Source: Caldinitratiruptor microaerophilus (GTDB lineage Bacteria; Bacillota; Sulfobacillia; Symbiobacteriales; ZC4RG38). From it: a stretch of 64,000 nucleotides of DNA. Within the stretch, counting starts at the first letter, position 1. Each line of letters opens with the position of its first letter. Location: positions 2,604,001-2,668,000 of the forward strand of contig NZ_AP025628.1 in assembly GCF_025999835.1 (NCBI RefSeq), in the 5' to 3' direction. The notes under the pieces are model-generated. The model did not search any database, was not told the DNA's origin, and saw only the letters and a list, made by a program, of their open reading frames with translations. The position numbers were made by a program, and so were the translations under genes. Shown here piece by piece: positions 15,169 through 25,449 of the stretch.

Positions 15169-17593
15169 TCGCGCGCCTTCCCTCCACGCGGGAGCCGGGG
15201 TTTGCCCACGCCGCGAGCCGCTCGGCAAGCTCCTGCAGGCGCCGGTCGACCCGGTCGAAGACGCTCCCGGGGGTGAACCCGCCGTCCGGGAGCGGCTCCC
15301 CGGCAGGAACGCCGGTGAGGAGCTCGATCCCCTCCTCCACCGTGCTCACGGCCCAGATGTGGAACTGGCCGGCCCGGACGGCGTCCACCACCTCCGGGCT
15401 CAGCATCAGGTTCGCCAGGTTCTGCCGGGGGATCATGACGCCCTGGCGGCCGGTCAGCCCCTTCACCTTGCAGACCTGGAAGAACCCCTCGATCTTCTCG
15501 TTCACGCCCCCGATCGGCTGCACCTGGCCGCGCTGGTTGACCGAGCCCGTGACGGCGATGCCCTGGTCGACGGGCAGCCCCGACAGCGCCGAGAGCAGGG
15601 CGTAGAGTTCGGTGCTCGACGCGCTGTCGCCGTCCACGGGGACATAGGTCTGTTCGAAGGCGATGCTGGCCGAAAGCGCCAGCGGCCGGCGCTGGGCAAA
15701 GCGCTCGCCCAGGTATCCCGAGAGGGTCAGCACGCCCTTGTCGTGGATCTGACCGGACATCTGGATCTCGCGCTCGATGTGAAGGATCCCCTTCTCGCCC
15801 ATGTAGACGCGTGCGGTGATGCGGCTGGGGGCGCCGAAGCTGTAATCGCCGATCCGCATCACCGTGAGCCCGTTCACCTGGCCCACGACCGCCCCGTCCA
15901 CGTCGACGAGGAGGATCCCCCGCTCGATGAGCTCACGCGTCCGCTCGGCCGGCAGGGCAGAGCGCTCCGCCTTCTCGGCGATCGCCCGGTCCACGTGCAC
16001 GGCCCGCACCACGGGGCTACCGTCGGCCGCCGCCCAGGCGTCCGCCTCGTAGATGAGCTCGACCAGCTCGTTGAAGCGGGCGGAGAACTTCTCCCGGTCC
16101 TCCGCCAGGCGGTGGCTGTGCTCCATCACCCGGGCCACCGCTCCGGCGTCCAGGTGCCGGAGGCCGTCGCGCCGGCACACCTGGGCGATGAACGAGGCGT
16201 AGCCGCGCACGGTCTCCGGGACGACCGGCATGACCGTGTCGAACTCCGCCTTGAGCTTGAAGAGCTTGCGGAACCCCTCGTCGACGGCGTAGAGCAGGTG
16301 GAAGAGGTGCGCGCTGCCGATGAGGATGACCTTGACGTTCAGGGGGATGGGCTGGGGGCGCAGCGTCTCCAGGGGTACCAGGCGGAGCTCCTGCCCGGCA
16401 GGCTCGATCCGCACCTCGCGGCTCGCCAGCGCCCGCTTGAGCGCGTCCCAGGCGAACGGGCTCTGCAGGAGGTCGGCGGCCTGCAGGATCAGGTAACCGC
16501 CGTTGGCGCGGTGGAGGGCCCCCGCCTTGATGCGCGTCACGCTGGTCTGGAACTGCGTGCCCGTCCCGGTGTACTCCACCTTCCCGAAGAGGTTGGTGTA
16601 CGTCGGGTTGGTCTCCACCACGACCGGGGCGCCCTTCTCCCCGTCCCGCGTCACGAACACGTTGACGCGGAAGCGGGCGAAGGGGTCCGGCCTCTGGCCC
16701 GGGCGGAGCTCCTCCGTGGCTTGGGGCGGCAGGGGGGCACCGGGGTTCTGGCCCAGCCGCATCCCGCCGATGAGCTCCTCCTGAACCCGCTCGAGCCACG
16801 CCACGACCTCCGGCAGCCCGGTGTAGCGGGCCTTGATCCGCTCCATCACCGGGTGGACGGCCGCCCTCGCCACGGCGGCGTCCAGGGTACGCAGGCTCTC
16901 CTGGACGCTCTTCTCGAGCTCCCACATCTGCCGGCTGGCCTCGGCGATCGCCTCCCGCATCTGCTCGGCTCTGCGGGCAATCTCGCGCCGCCTTTCCGGA
17001 TCCAGCGTGTTGAACTCCTGCTCGGTCAGGGCCTGGCCGCGCAGCACCGGCACCGGCATGTACCCCTGCTCGGTCTGGGTGATCAGGAATCCCTGCTCCT
17101 GCGCGGTGGCCTCCAGCCGGGCGACCACCTCGGCCATCTGCGCCCGCGCCCGGCGCACCAGTTCTTCCCGCTGCTCCGCGTGCTCCTTGCTCTCCAGGGC
17201 GCGGCCGGCTGCGACGACCGCGTCGTGCAGCATCTCGTCGACGTCGCGGGCGAGCTGCGGCCCGACGCCCGGCGGGAGCCGCAGAGCCTGCGGCTGGTCC
17301 GGCTGGTCGAAGTTGCACACGTACACCCAGTCGTCCGCGGGCGGCTCGGCCTCCGCCCGCCGGGCGACGAGGGACCGGGTGTAGCTGGTCTTGCCGGTGC
17401 CGGGCGGGCCGGCCACATAGATGTTATACCCCGGCATCTTGATGGCCAGACCGAACTCCAGGGCCTTCACGGCGCGCGCCTGACCCACGAGTCCGGTGAG
17501 CTCGGGCAGCTCCGCGGTGGTCGCGAACCCGAGCTCGGCGGGGTCCCACGTGCGGCGCAGGTCTTCGGGTGCGAGCGCCAGCCGCTCTCTCAC
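15116..17593 (-). CDS. LonC-type ATP-dependent protease
   Basis: About 825 residues. An AAA+ module comes first (Walker A GPPGTGKTS near residue 63, after LTGLVGQARAVKALEFGL) with a long coiled-coil insertion (about 130-260). The C-terminal S16 Lon protease domain has catalytic Ser in DGDSASS (near 651) and Lys in GGVNEKIEG (near 694). There is no N-terminal LON substrate domain, so it is not LonA; the domain order matches the LonC/archaeal-like group. The start is uncertain: GTG at 17593 is the first codon before recognisable sequence but has no clear ribosome site, and the frame is open back through the repeat element. Confidence 0.85.
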   Translation of the reverse strand: MRERLALAPEDLRRTWDPAELGFATTAELPELTGLVGQARAVKALEFGLAIKMPGYNIYVAGPPGTGKTSYTRSLVARRAEAEPPADDWVYVCNFDQPDQPQALRLPPGVGPQLARDVDEMLHDAVVAAGRALESKEHAEQREELVRRARAQMAEVVARLEATAQEQGFLITQTEQGYMPVPVLRGQALTEQEFNTLDPERRREIARRAEQMREAIAEASRQMWELEKSVQESLRTLDAAVARAAVHPVMERIKARYTGLPEVVAWLERVQEELIGGMRLGQNPGAPLPPQATEELRPGQRPDPFARFRVNVFVTRDGEKGAPVVVETNPTYTNLFGKVEYTGTGTQFQTSVTRIKAGALHRANGGYLILQAADLLQSPFAWDALKRALASREVRIEPAGQELRLVPLETLRPQPIPLNVKVILIGSAHLFHLLYAVDEGFRKLFKLKAEFDTVMPVVPETVRGYASFIAQVCRRDGLRHLDAGAVARVMEHSHRLAEDREKFSARFNELVELIYEADAWAAADGSPVVRAVHVDRAIAEKAERSALPAERTRELIERGILLVDVDGAVVGQVNGLTVMRIGDYSFGAPSRITARVYMGEKGILHIEREIQMSGQIHDKGVLTLSGYLGERFAQRRPLALSASIAFEQTYVPVDGDSASSTELYALLSALSGLPVDQGIAVTGSVNQRGQVQPIGGVNEKIEGFFQVCKVKGLTGRQGVMIPRQNLANLMLSPEVVDAVRAGQFHIWAVSTVEEGIELLTGVPAGEPLPDGGFTPGSVFDRVDRRLQELAERLAAWANPGSRVEGRRANGPAGAGSAGERAGGPA

Positions 17594-17681
17594 GTCGTGG
17601 CGGCCGCCGGGGACCGCAGGCGAGACCCCGGCAGCCTCCCTCCTCTCCGGACGGGTGACCGGTCGCACCTCGTATTTTACA

Positions 17682-17884
17682 GTACTGAGTTGTTCGTTGT
17701 GGGTTGTGAGTTGTACGTTGTGCGGTGCGCGTATCCACGCCGCGGGTACCTTGCGCCTCCACGACGCGCCCAGGGGGCCGCGCCCGCCCCGGAGCCCCGC
17801 CCCACAAACGAACCCCCGCACTGCGAGCGGTGCGGGGGCCACGTTCCACTCACAACTCACAACTCACTGCTCACTGCTCACGAC
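17682..17884. repeat. Heptad-bounded intergenic element, short copy
   Basis: The left end (17682-17730) is seven consecutive 7-bp units on the plus strand: GTACTGA, GTTGTTC, GTTGTGG, GTTGTGA, GTTGTAC, GTTGTGC, GGTGCGC. The right end (17850-17884) is five units of the same kind on the minus strand: GTCGTGA, GCAGTGA, GCAGTGA, GTTGTGA, GTTGTGA. The ends thus face inward, with 119 bp between that hold a terminator hairpin. The right array covers the last codons of the M23 peptidase. The second, longer copy is at 46056-46680. Confidence 0.8.
17813..17838 (-). terminator. Terminator of the M23 peptidase gene
   Basis: A perfect 9-bp stem (17813-17821 with 17830-17838) and an 8-nt loop, inside the heptad-bounded element and 26 nt past the M23 stop. 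Confidence 0.65.
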
Positions 17885-18808
17885 TACTTTCCGGCTTTCC
17901 CACCGCTGCAGGTAGGGGAATGGGTTGAGGGTGGTGCCGTCCGGCCGGTACAGGCCCACGTGCAGGTGCGGGACGAACTTGCCCTCGGTGCCCTCCGGAC
18001 CGTACCCCGTGTTGCCCACGTAGCCGACCAGCTGCCCGGCCTTCACCCGGGCCCCTTCGTACAGGCCCGGCCCGTAGCCGTTCAGATGCGCGTAGTACAG
18101 GCTGATGCCGGGCGCGGCATCCAGGGCAACGGTGAGGCGCCACCCGCCATACTCGTTCCAGCCGATCCGCACCACCTTGCCCGAGCCCGCCGCGACCACC
18201 GGGGTGCCCTTCGGCGAGAGGATGTCGATCCCCTCGTGCCGGCGGCTCACCTGGCCGTCGGGCGACCAGCTCCGGGGGTCCCCGTAGTTGTCCTGCAGGG
18301 GCTCGTACTTGGCACCCTGCGGGAACGGGAAGACGAAGGCCGGGCTCGCCAGGGGATCGCCCTGGACGGCCCCGGCCTGCGGCCGGGTGCGGATGCCCAT
18401 CGTCTGACCGTCCCAGGTCACGGGGTAGCCGAACTGCGCGGCCACGAACCAGGTGGGCACGTAGATCTCGCCGCCGAGCAGCGCCGGCCGGCCGGGAGCC
18501 TCGAGGCGGGTCCCGTTGTGGAACGCGGTCCGGCTGTCCTGCCACAGCGCGAGCGCGTGCCCGGGCGCGGAAAGCTCCACCCGGCGGTCACCCGGGTCCC
18601 AGTGTGGGGTCAGGCCCAGGGCCCGGGCCAGCGGCCAGGTGGAGCTGAGAAGCTGCCCGTCGCGCAGGAAGGGTTTCGCCCCCGCCACCGGGGTACCGTT
18701 CACGACGACCTGGTACGGACCCGCTGCCAGCGCGGGAAGGGCAGGGAGCCAGGCAGCCACGGCAAGGGAAAGGATGCGGGCGAGACGGCGCCGCCACGCG
18801 TGGTGCAT
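17864..18808 (-). CDS. Secreted M23 peptidase with copper-amine-oxidase-like N-terminal domain
   Basis: 314 residues. ATG at 18808 follows AGGTGATC. A signal peptide (RILSLAVAAWLPALPALAAG) comes first, then a copper-amine-oxidase-N-type cell-surface domain (VVVNGTPVAGAKPFLRDGQLL, EIYVPTWFVAAQFGY). The LytM endopeptidase domain follows, with HEGIDI, YYAHLNGYG and PHLHVG, so the zinc ligands and HxH are present. It should cut peptidoglycan cross-links outside the cell, in growth or sporulation. Its last residues (VVVSSEQ) and stop are encoded by the heptad repeat, so the C-terminus has been replaced or extended by the element. Confidence 0.88.
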   Translation of the reverse strand: MHHAWRRRLARILSLAVAAWLPALPALAAGPYQVVVNGTPVAGAKPFLRDGQLLSSTWPLARALGLTPHWDPGDRRVELSAPGHALALWQDSRTAFHNGTRLEAPGRPALLGGEIYVPTWFVAAQFGYPVTWDGQTMGIRTRPQAGAVQGDPLASPAFVFPFPQGAKYEPLQDNYGDPRSWSPDGQVSRRHEGIDILSPKGTPVVAAGSGKVVRIGWNEYGGWRLTVALDAAPGISLYYAHLNGYGPGLYEGARVKAGQLVGYVGNTGYGPEGTEGKFVPHLHVGLYRPDGTTLNPFPYLQRWESRKVVVSSEQ

Positions 18809-19023
18809 GCGGATCACCTGCGGAGGATTTGGTAGGTACCGGGAAGACGGCCGTCTGTTCCCTGACAACCTCTATTCTATCTGGATGTGGTCAGTCGAGA
18901 CAATAACGGTTGATGAGGAAAATGTTCCCATGCGCGCATGAACGGGCGTGCAGCCTCCGCACGGAAAAAACGGCCGGTGGGCGGCGCCATCGCCGCCCAC
19001 CGGCCCGCGGCCGGCCGGGACGC

Positions 19024-19329
19024 TCACAGGAGCCCCATCTGACGGGCCTTCTTCAGCCGGTCGCTCATCATGTCCGGCGTCCACGGTGGGTCCCACACCA
19101 GCTCCACGTGGACGTCCTCCACGCCGGGCAGGCTCCGCAGCACGGCTTCCGCCTGCTGGGTGATCATCGGGCCGATCGGGCACGCCGGCGTGGTGAGGGA
19201 CATCGCCACGAACACCTTGCCGCCGTCGATCTGCACGTCGTACACGAGGCCGAGGTCGACCACGTTGATGTGGAGCTCCGGGTCCTTGACGACCTCGAGC
19301 GCCTTCATGACCTCCTCGCGGGTCGGCAC
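19024..19329 (-). CDS. sufT: SufT-like MIP18/DUF59 iron-sulfur assembly factor
   Basis: A 101-residue protein of the MIP18 family: TREEVMKALEVVKDPELHINVVDLGLVYDV, the SLTTPACPIGPMI motif with the conserved cysteine, and a C-terminal VWDPPWTPDMMSDRLK. DUF59 proteins help maturation of Fe-S proteins; as the last gene of the suf operon, 12 nt after sufB, it fits SufT. Confidence 0.9.
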   Translation of the reverse strand: MPTREEVMKALEVVKDPELHINVVDLGLVYDVQIDGGKVFVAMSLTTPACPIGPMITQQAEAVLRSLPGVEDVHVELVWDPPWTPDMMSDRLKKARQMGLL

Positions 19330-19341
19330 CCCACCACCCCC

Positions 19342-20745
19342 TCAGCCGACGGAGCCCTCCATCTCGAGCTCGATCAGGCGGTTCATCTCGACCGCGTACT
19401 CCATCGGCAGCTCCTTGGTGAAGGGCTCGATGAAGCCCTGGACGATCATCTGGGTCGCCTGCTGCTCGGAGATGCCGCGGCTCATGAGGTAGAACAGCTG
19501 CTCCGCCGAGACCTTGGACACCGTGGCCTCGTGCTCGATGGCCACATCCTCCTCCGCGATCTCCATGTAGGGGATCGTGTCGGTCTTGGACGCCGGGTCG
19601 AAGATCAGGGCGTCGCAGTTCACCTTCACCTTGCTGCCCTCGGCGCCCTTGTGCACCTGCACCAGGCCCCGGTAGGTCGTGCGGCCGCCGTCCTTGCAGA
19701 TGGACTTCGAGGTGATGGTGCTCGAGGTCCGCGGCGCCAGGTGGATCACCTTGGCCCCGGCGTCCTGGTGCTGGCCCTTGCCGGCGAAGGCGATGGAGAG
19801 GATGTCCGCCTTGGCCCCGGGCTCGCGCAGGATGACGGCCGGGTACTTCATGGTGACCTTGGAGCCGATGTTGCCGTCGACCCACTCCATGGTGGCGTCG
19901 GCGTACGCGACGGCCCGCTTGGTCACAAGGTTGTACACGTTGTGCGACCAGTTCTGGATCGTGGTGTAGCGGCAGCGGGCGCCCCGCTTCACGATGATCT
20001 CGACCACCGCGCTGTGGAGCGAGGAGGACGAGTACGTGGGCGCCGTGCAGCCCTCGACGTAGTGGACGAACGCACGCTCGTCGACGATGATGAGGGTCCG
20101 CTCGAACTGGCCCATGTTCTCCGCGTTGATGCGGAAGTAGGCCTGCAGGGGGATCTCCACGTGCACGCCCGGGGGCACGTAGATGAACGAGCCGCCCGAC
20201 CACACGGCGCTGTTCAGGGCTGCGAACTTGTTGTCACCGGGGGGGACCACGGTGCCGAAGTACTGCCGCACGAGGTCCGGGTACTCGCGGACGGCGGTGT
20301 CGGTGTCGACGAAGATGACACCCTTCTCCGCCAGGTCCTTGCGGATGTTGTGGTACACGACCTCGGACTCGTACTGGGCGCTGACTCCCGCCAGGAACTT
20401 GCGCTCGGCCTCGGGGATGCCCAGGCGGTCGAAGGTGCGCTTGATGTCCTCCGGCACCTCGTCCCAGCTGCGGCCCTTCTTCTCGACCGGCTTCAGGTAG
20501 TAGTAGATGTCGCCGAAGTCGATCTCACTCAGGTCTGCGCCCCAGGTGGGCATGGGCTTCTTCAGGAAGATGTCCAGCGCCTTGAGCCGGAACTCCCGCA
20601 TCCAGTCGGGCTCGTTCTTGTGCCGGGAGATCTGCTCCACGATCTCGCGGTCCAGGCCCTTGCGGGTCTTGAAGACGAACTGCTCCGGGTCACGGAAACC
20701 GTACTTGTATTCTGTGCCCAGGATCTCCAGGGCTTCCTTGGCCAT
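19342..20745 (-). CDS. sufB: Fe-S cluster assembly protein SufB
   Basis: 467 residues, the usual SufB length. It shows the SufB/SufD beta-helix core with [47 protein letters not shown] and [25 protein letters not shown] in the conserved C-terminus. SufB is the scaffold subunit of SufBC2D on which clusters are built in the cytoplasm. Located 6 nt after sufU. Confidence 0.97.
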   Translation of the reverse strand: MAKEALEILGTEYKYGFRDPEQFVFKTRKGLDREIVEQISRHKNEPDWMREFRLKALDIFLKKPMPTWGADLSEIDFGDIYYYLKPVEKKGRSWDEVPEDIKRTFDRLGIPEAERKFLAGVSAQYESEVVYHNIRKDLAEKGVIFVDTDTAVREYPDLVRQYFGTVVPPGDNKFAALNSAVWSGGSFIYVPPGVHVEIPLQAYFRINAENMGQFERTLIIVDERAFVHYVEGCTAPTYSSSSLHSAVVEIIVKRGARCRYTTIQNWSHNVYNLVTKRAVAYADATMEWVDGNIGSKVTMKYPAVILREPGAKADILSIAFAGKGQHQDAGAKVIHLAPRTSSTITSKSICKDGGRTTYRGLVQVHKGAEGSKVKVNCDALIFDPASKTDTIPYMEIAEEDVAIEHEATVSKVSAEQLFYLMSRGISEQQATQMIVQGFIEPFTKELPMEYAVEMNRLIELEMEGSVG

Positions 20746-20751
20746 GTGTGT

Positions 20752-21213
20752 TCACGACCTCCCCTCGGGGTCGAGCCCGCTCATCCCCATCTCCACCGCG
20801 TTCCAGGCCAGCGTGGCGCATTTGATCCGCACCGGGTACCGGGCCACCCCCTGGAGGCTCTGGATCTCCCCCAGGTCCCGGAACGGCCCGGCGTCCCCCC
20901 GCATCATGGCCCGGAACCGCTCCATGATGCGGCGGGCTTCCTCCAGGGTCTTGCCCTTCAGGGCCTCGCTCATCATGGAGGCGGACGCCATGCTGATGGA
21001 ACACCCACGGCCCTGCCACCGCACCTCTCGGAGGCGGCCCTCCTCGACCTTGAGCTGCAGGTCGATCGTGTCCCCGCAGGTCGGGTTCTCGAGGTGCACC
21101 GTGGTGTCCGGGTCCGGTAGCAGCCCCCGGTTCCGGGGACGGCTGTGGTGGTCCAGGATCACCTGCTTGTAGAGCTCCTGCAGCGGGATGCTGTACCTGT
21201 CTTCAGACGACAT
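20752..21213 (-). CDS. sufU: SufU, sulfur-transfer partner of SufS
   Basis: 153 residues. The zinc/sulfur site is formed by NPTCGD, GRGCSISMAS and RIKCATLAWN; the insertion typical of SufU versus IscU lies between the second and third cysteines. SufU accepts persulfide sulfur from SufS in Bacillota. ATG at 21213 overlaps the end of sufS by 11 nt, which argues for translational coupling. Confidence 0.95.
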   Translation of the reverse strand: MSSEDRYSIPLQELYKQVILDHHSRPRNRGLLPDPDTTVHLENPTCGDTIDLQLKVEEGRLREVRWQGRGCSISMASASMMSEALKGKTLEEARRIMERFRAMMRGDAGPFRDLGEIQSLQGVARYPVRIKCATLAWNAVEMGMSGLDPEGRS

Positions 21214-22429
21214 GGCGGAAGAACTCCCTTGCCCGCGCCAGGCCGGCGACCAGGCGGTCGATATCTTCCTCCGTATTATACACGTAGAACGACGCCCGGT
21301 TGGTGGCAGGCACTCCCAGCACCTCGCGGTGCAGCGGCTGCGTGCAGTGGTGGCCGGCCCGGATGGCAATGCCCTCGCCGTCCAGGACGGTGGCCACGTC
21401 GTGCGGGTGCACGTCTCCCAGGTTGAAGGCCACCAGCCCCGCCCGGGGCTCGCGGGGGCCGTAAACGGTGACGTCGGGCAGCTCGGCCAGGCGCTCGAGC
21501 GCGTACCGCACCAGCGCCTCCTCGTGCTCCCGGATGGCGGCCGGTCCGCCGATGGCGCGGATGTAGTCGACCGCCGCCGCCAGGCCCACCGCACCGGCGA
21601 CGTTGGGCGTGCCGGCCTCGAACTTCCACGGCAGGTCGTTCCAGGTGGCCCCCTCGTAGGTGACCGACCGGATCATCTCGCCCCCGCCCAGGAGCGGCTG
21701 CATCCGCTCCAGGAGCTCGCGCTTGCCGTAAAGGACGCCGATCCCCATCGGCCCCATCATCTTGTGGCCGGAGAAGGCGAGGAAGTCGGCGTCCAGCGCC
21801 TGCACGTCCACCGGCATGTGGGGCACGGACTGGGCGCCGTCCACCACGACGATGGCCCCGGCGGCGTGGGCGGCGGGGATGATCCGCTCGATCGGGTTGA
21901 TCGTGCCCAGGGTGTTCGAGGCGTGGGCGATGGCCACCACCTTGACGCCGTCGAGCATCTCGTCCAGCCGGCGCATGTCGAGCGTCCCGTCCGGCAGGAG
22001 GGGGAAGTAGCGCAGGCGGGCCCCCGTGCGGCGGGCGACGAGCTGCCAGGGCACCAGGTTCGAGTGGTGCTCCATCGGGGTGAGGAGCACCACGTCCCCG
22101 GGGTGCAGGTGGTCGAGGCCCCAGGCGTAGGCGACCAGGTTCAGCGCCTCGGAGGCGTTGCGCACGAAGACGCAGGTCGCCGGGTCGGGAGCGCCGATGA
22201 AGGCGGCCACCTTCGCCCGCGCCTCCTCGTATGCGGCGGTCGCGGCCTCGCCCAGGGTGTGGATCGAGCGGTGCACGTTCGCGTTGATGGTCTCGTAGTA
22301 CCGCGCGATGGCGTCGATCACCGCCCGCGGCTTCTGCGTCGTCGCCGCGTTGTCGAGGTAGACGAGCGGCTTCCCGTTCACCTCGCGCGCCAGGATCGGG
22401 AAATCCTGGCGGATCTTCTCAATGTTCAT
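21203..22429 (-). CDS. sufS: Cysteine desulfurase SufS
   Basis: 408 residues, class V aminotransferase fold, PLP-dependent. Seen: LDNAATTQKP, the PLP-lysine segment FSGHKMMGPMG, and the persulfide cysteine in RAGHHCTQPLHREVLG. It takes sulfur from cysteine and delivers it to SufU. ATG at 22429 overlaps the sufD stop (ATGA). Confidence 0.97.
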   Translation of the reverse strand: MNIEKIRQDFPILAREVNGKPLVYLDNAATTQKPRAVIDAIARYYETINANVHRSIHTLGEAATAAYEEARAKVAAFIGAPDPATCVFVRNASEALNLVAYAWGLDHLHPGDVVLLTPMEHHSNLVPWQLVARRTGARLRYFPLLPDGTLDMRRLDEMLDGVKVVAIAHASNTLGTINPIERIIPAAHAAGAIVVVDGAQSVPHMPVDVQALDADFLAFSGHKMMGPMGIGVLYGKRELLERMQPLLGGGEMIRSVTYEGATWNDLPWKFEAGTPNVAGAVGLAAAVDYIRAIGGPAAIREHEEALVRYALERLAELPDVTVYGPREPRAGLVAFNLGDVHPHDVATVLDGEGIAIRAGHHCTQPLHREVLGVPATNRASFYVYNTEEDIDRLVAGLARAREFFRHVV

Positions 22430-23727
22430 AGGCCCAACTTCCCGTCGATCAGACTCTCGATCTCGGAACGAAGGCCAGTACCCTGGGCCGCCTCGAGGAG
22501 CGGCTGCAGGAAACCCATCACGATCAGCCGCTTGGCCCGGTTCTCCGGGATGCCGCGAGAGCGCAGGTAGAAGAGCTCCTCGTCGTCCACCCGGCCGCTC
22601 GTGGCGGCGTGGCCGCCCCGGACCACGTCGTCGTCGTCGATGAAGAGGCTGGGGATCGAGTCGACCCGGCAGCCCCGGTTGAGGAGCAGGGCGTTCTCCC
22701 GCAGGAAGCACTCGCAGCCCTTGGCCCCCCGCATGATGTGGCCGACGCCCCGGAAAACCGCCCGGGCACTCCCGGCCAGCACGCCCCGCCCCAGGATGTC
22801 GCCGGCGCTGCGGTGGCTGCCCGGCACGTGCAGGTCCTCGGCGACCAGGTCGATGTGCTGGTCGCCGCTCCCGAAGAACACCAGCTTCAGGTTGCCCTGG
22901 GCCCCGGGCTCGTCGAGCACCGTGCGCTGCTCGGAGCGCACCAGGCTGCCCCCGAAGTCGCCGATCAGCCAGTCGACCCGGGCGTCCTTCTGCACCAGGG
23001 CCCTGCGGGTCGTGAAGCTCCACACCCCGGTGCCCCAGTTCTGGACCGAGGCGTAGCGGACCTGCGCGCCCGGCTTCGCCCAGATCTCGACCGCGCCCGC
23101 CTGGACGGTCCGGTCCGGGACCGGCGCCGATCCGACGTACTGGGCGACCGTCACCTCCGCCCCCGGCTCGACCACGACGAGCGTGTGGCCGAAGAGGCCC
23201 GCCCCGGCGCCGCCCGCCCACTCCACGGTCTGGATGGGCTCCTCGACCCGGACGCCGGCGGGCACGTGGATGAAGACGCCACCGCGCCAGATGGCGGCGT
23301 GGAGGGCGACGAAGATGTGTTCGTCCGGCCGGATCACGCGGGACATGAGATGCTCCCGCACGAGGTCCGGATGCTCCCTGGCGGCGGTCTCCAGGTCGGT
23401 CACGATCACGCCGTGCGGCAGCCCGGCAGGTCGGGCCGTCACGACGCCGTTCTCCAGGACAAGGGCCTTGCCGGAGTCTGCCACCTTGCGCAGGCGATCC
23501 GGCAGCGGGGCGGCGGGGCCTTCGGGGGCGTCGGCCACCACCTCGGCCAGCCGGACCGGGCTCACGTCCGTGCGCCGCCAGTCCTCGTCATGCGGGCCGG
23601 GCAACCGCAGGCTCTGGTACACCTCCCACGCCTTCGCCCGGGCCTCGGTCAGCCACTCCGGTTCCCCCCGCTCCCGGGATCGGGCCACCAGGGCCTCCCG
23701 GGAGAGTTCTCCCAGCAGGACAGGCAT
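22426..23727 (-). CDS. sufD: Fe-S cluster assembly protein SufD
   Basis: 433 residues from ATG 23727; a GTG at 23757, overlapping the sufC stop, would add ten residues, but GGAGGAGG sits about 10 nt before the ATG. It shares the beta-helix with SufB (RPDEHIFVALHAAIWRGGVFIHVPAGV) and the C-terminal DEELFYLRSRGIPENRAKRLIVMGF. It forms the SufBC2D complex. Ends in a 4-nt overlap with sufS. Confidence 0.95.
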   Translation of the reverse strand: MPVLLGELSREALVARSRERGEPEWLTEARAKAWEVYQSLRLPGPHDEDWRRTDVSPVRLAEVVADAPEGPAAPLPDRLRKVADSGKALVLENGVVTARPAGLPHGVIVTDLETAAREHPDLVREHLMSRVIRPDEHIFVALHAAIWRGGVFIHVPAGVRVEEPIQTVEWAGGAGAGLFGHTLVVVEPGAEVTVAQYVGSAPVPDRTVQAGAVEIWAKPGAQVRYASVQNWGTGVWSFTTRRALVQKDARVDWLIGDFGGSLVRSEQRTVLDEPGAQGNLKLVFFGSGDQHIDLVAEDLHVPGSHRSAGDILGRGVLAGSARAVFRGVGHIMRGAKGCECFLRENALLLNRGCRVDSIPSLFIDDDDVVRGGHAATSGRVDDEELFYLRSRGIPENRAKRLIVMGFLQPLLEAAQGTGLRSEIESLIDGKLGL

Positions 23728-23753
23728 CCTCCCGAATCCTCCTCCGAGATCGT

Positions 23754-24503
<750 letters not shown>

Positions 24504-24530
24504 AGTCCTGTCCCCTTTCGCCCGTTTTCA

Positions 24531-24561
24531 CGGTATTAACGTGATATAACGTGATATAATA
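24531..24561. promoter_or_regulatory. Divergent suf/sufR operator-promoter with direct repeats
   Basis: Two direct copies of AACGTGATATAA lie at about 24538-24560 and a weaker third start (CGGTATTAACGTG) just before. The second copy contains an extended -10, TGATATAAT (TATAAT at 24555-24560), reading towards the SufR-like gene. The region is the only AT-rich island between sufC and sufR and is the natural binding site of the repressor. No good -35 is visible in either direction. Confidence 0.65.
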
Positions 24562-24591
24562 GAGGAATCCATCGGCCAAGGCGGTGAACAC

Positions 24592-25287
24592 ATGCTGCGG
24601 GACCCATTCAAGGTGGCCGCCGTCCTGGGCGACCCCACCCGCTACCGGATCTTCGAGCACATCGTCCGCAGGGCTCCCGGCGGCGTGACCGCTCAGGAGA
24701 TGGCCCAGCGCTTCTCCCTCCACCCGAACGTGGCCCGCATGCATCTGGCCAAGCTCCAGCGAGCCGGCCTCCTCTTCTCCCGGCCGGATCACCGGGGGCG
24801 GAGCGGCCGTCCCGTGCACCTCTACTTTCCGACGGGCCGGGCCGCCACGTTCGCGGTGCCGAGCCGCAACTTCGAACTGCTGGCGGAACTCCTCTCGCTG
24901 GCGCTGGCCGAGTTCGGCCCGGCCGGCCTCGAGGCCCTGGACCGCGTGGGGGCTGCGTTCGGCCGTCAGGTGGCGGCGGAGGCCGCCCGGGCCGCCGCGC
25001 CTTCCCCGGGCTCGGCCCCGGGCCGGGGGCTGGAAACGGCCGCAGAGCAACTGCGCCAGCAGGGGATCGAGATCGAGGTGGCCGGGGAAGCGGGCGCCAC
25101 GCGGATCACGGTCACCAACTGCGTGTTCCACGAGCTGGCGCTCTCCCACCCGGAACACGTCTGCCGGCTCTGCGCCGCCGTGATGCACGGCCTCGTGAGT
25201 GCCTTCAGCGCCACGGCGGATATCCGGGTGCTGGAGAGCCTGCCGCGGGGCGGGGAACGCTGCGAGTTCGCGGCCACCCACCGGTGA
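24592..25287 (+). CDS. sufR: SufR-like iron-sulfur transcriptional repressor
   Basis: 231 residues. Residues 5-75 are an ArsR/DeoR-type winged helix (DPTRYRIFEHIVRRAPGGVTAQEMAQ, HPNVARMHLAKLQRAGLL). The C-terminal half has TNCVFHELALSHPEHVCRLCAAVMHG, whose Cys residues resemble the [4Fe-4S] ligands of SufR. Transcribed divergently from the suf operon across an 88-bp region with repeated boxes. SufR represses suf genes when its cluster is intact; that role is inferred from family and position. Confidence 0.88.
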   Translation: MLRDPFKVAAVLGDPTRYRIFEHIVRRAPGGVTAQEMAQRFSLHPNVARMHLAKLQRAGLLFSRPDHRGRSGRPVHLYFPTGRAATFAVPSRNFELLAELLSLALAEFGPAGLEALDRVGAAFGRQVAAEAARAAAPSPGSAPGRGLETAAEQLRQQGIEIEVAGEAGATRITVTNCVFHELALSHPEHVCRLCAAVMHGLVSAFSATADIRVLESLPRGGERCEFAATHR

Positions 25288-25449
25288 GCCGGTGCCAGGC
25301 GACCCTCCGGCCGGCAAGCCAACCGAGAATGAGTATTAGACTCGTTCTACGACGTGAGCATACCACAGGGTAGCCGTGGAATCAACACTGCGAAGCCCCG
25401 GGGCGTGCTTGCACCGTACGGCCCTTGGCGCCGTGCGTCAGGTCCGTCA

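Noticed and set aside
17682-17884. Heptad arrays considered as a CRISPR array
   Set aside because: Units are 7 bp and contiguous without spacers; no cas genes in the window.
15359-18835. Long plus-strand open frame of over 1,100 codons across LonC and the M23 gene
   Set aside because: Antisense to two recognised genes and their gap; no protein family features. Long antisense frames are usual at this GC content.
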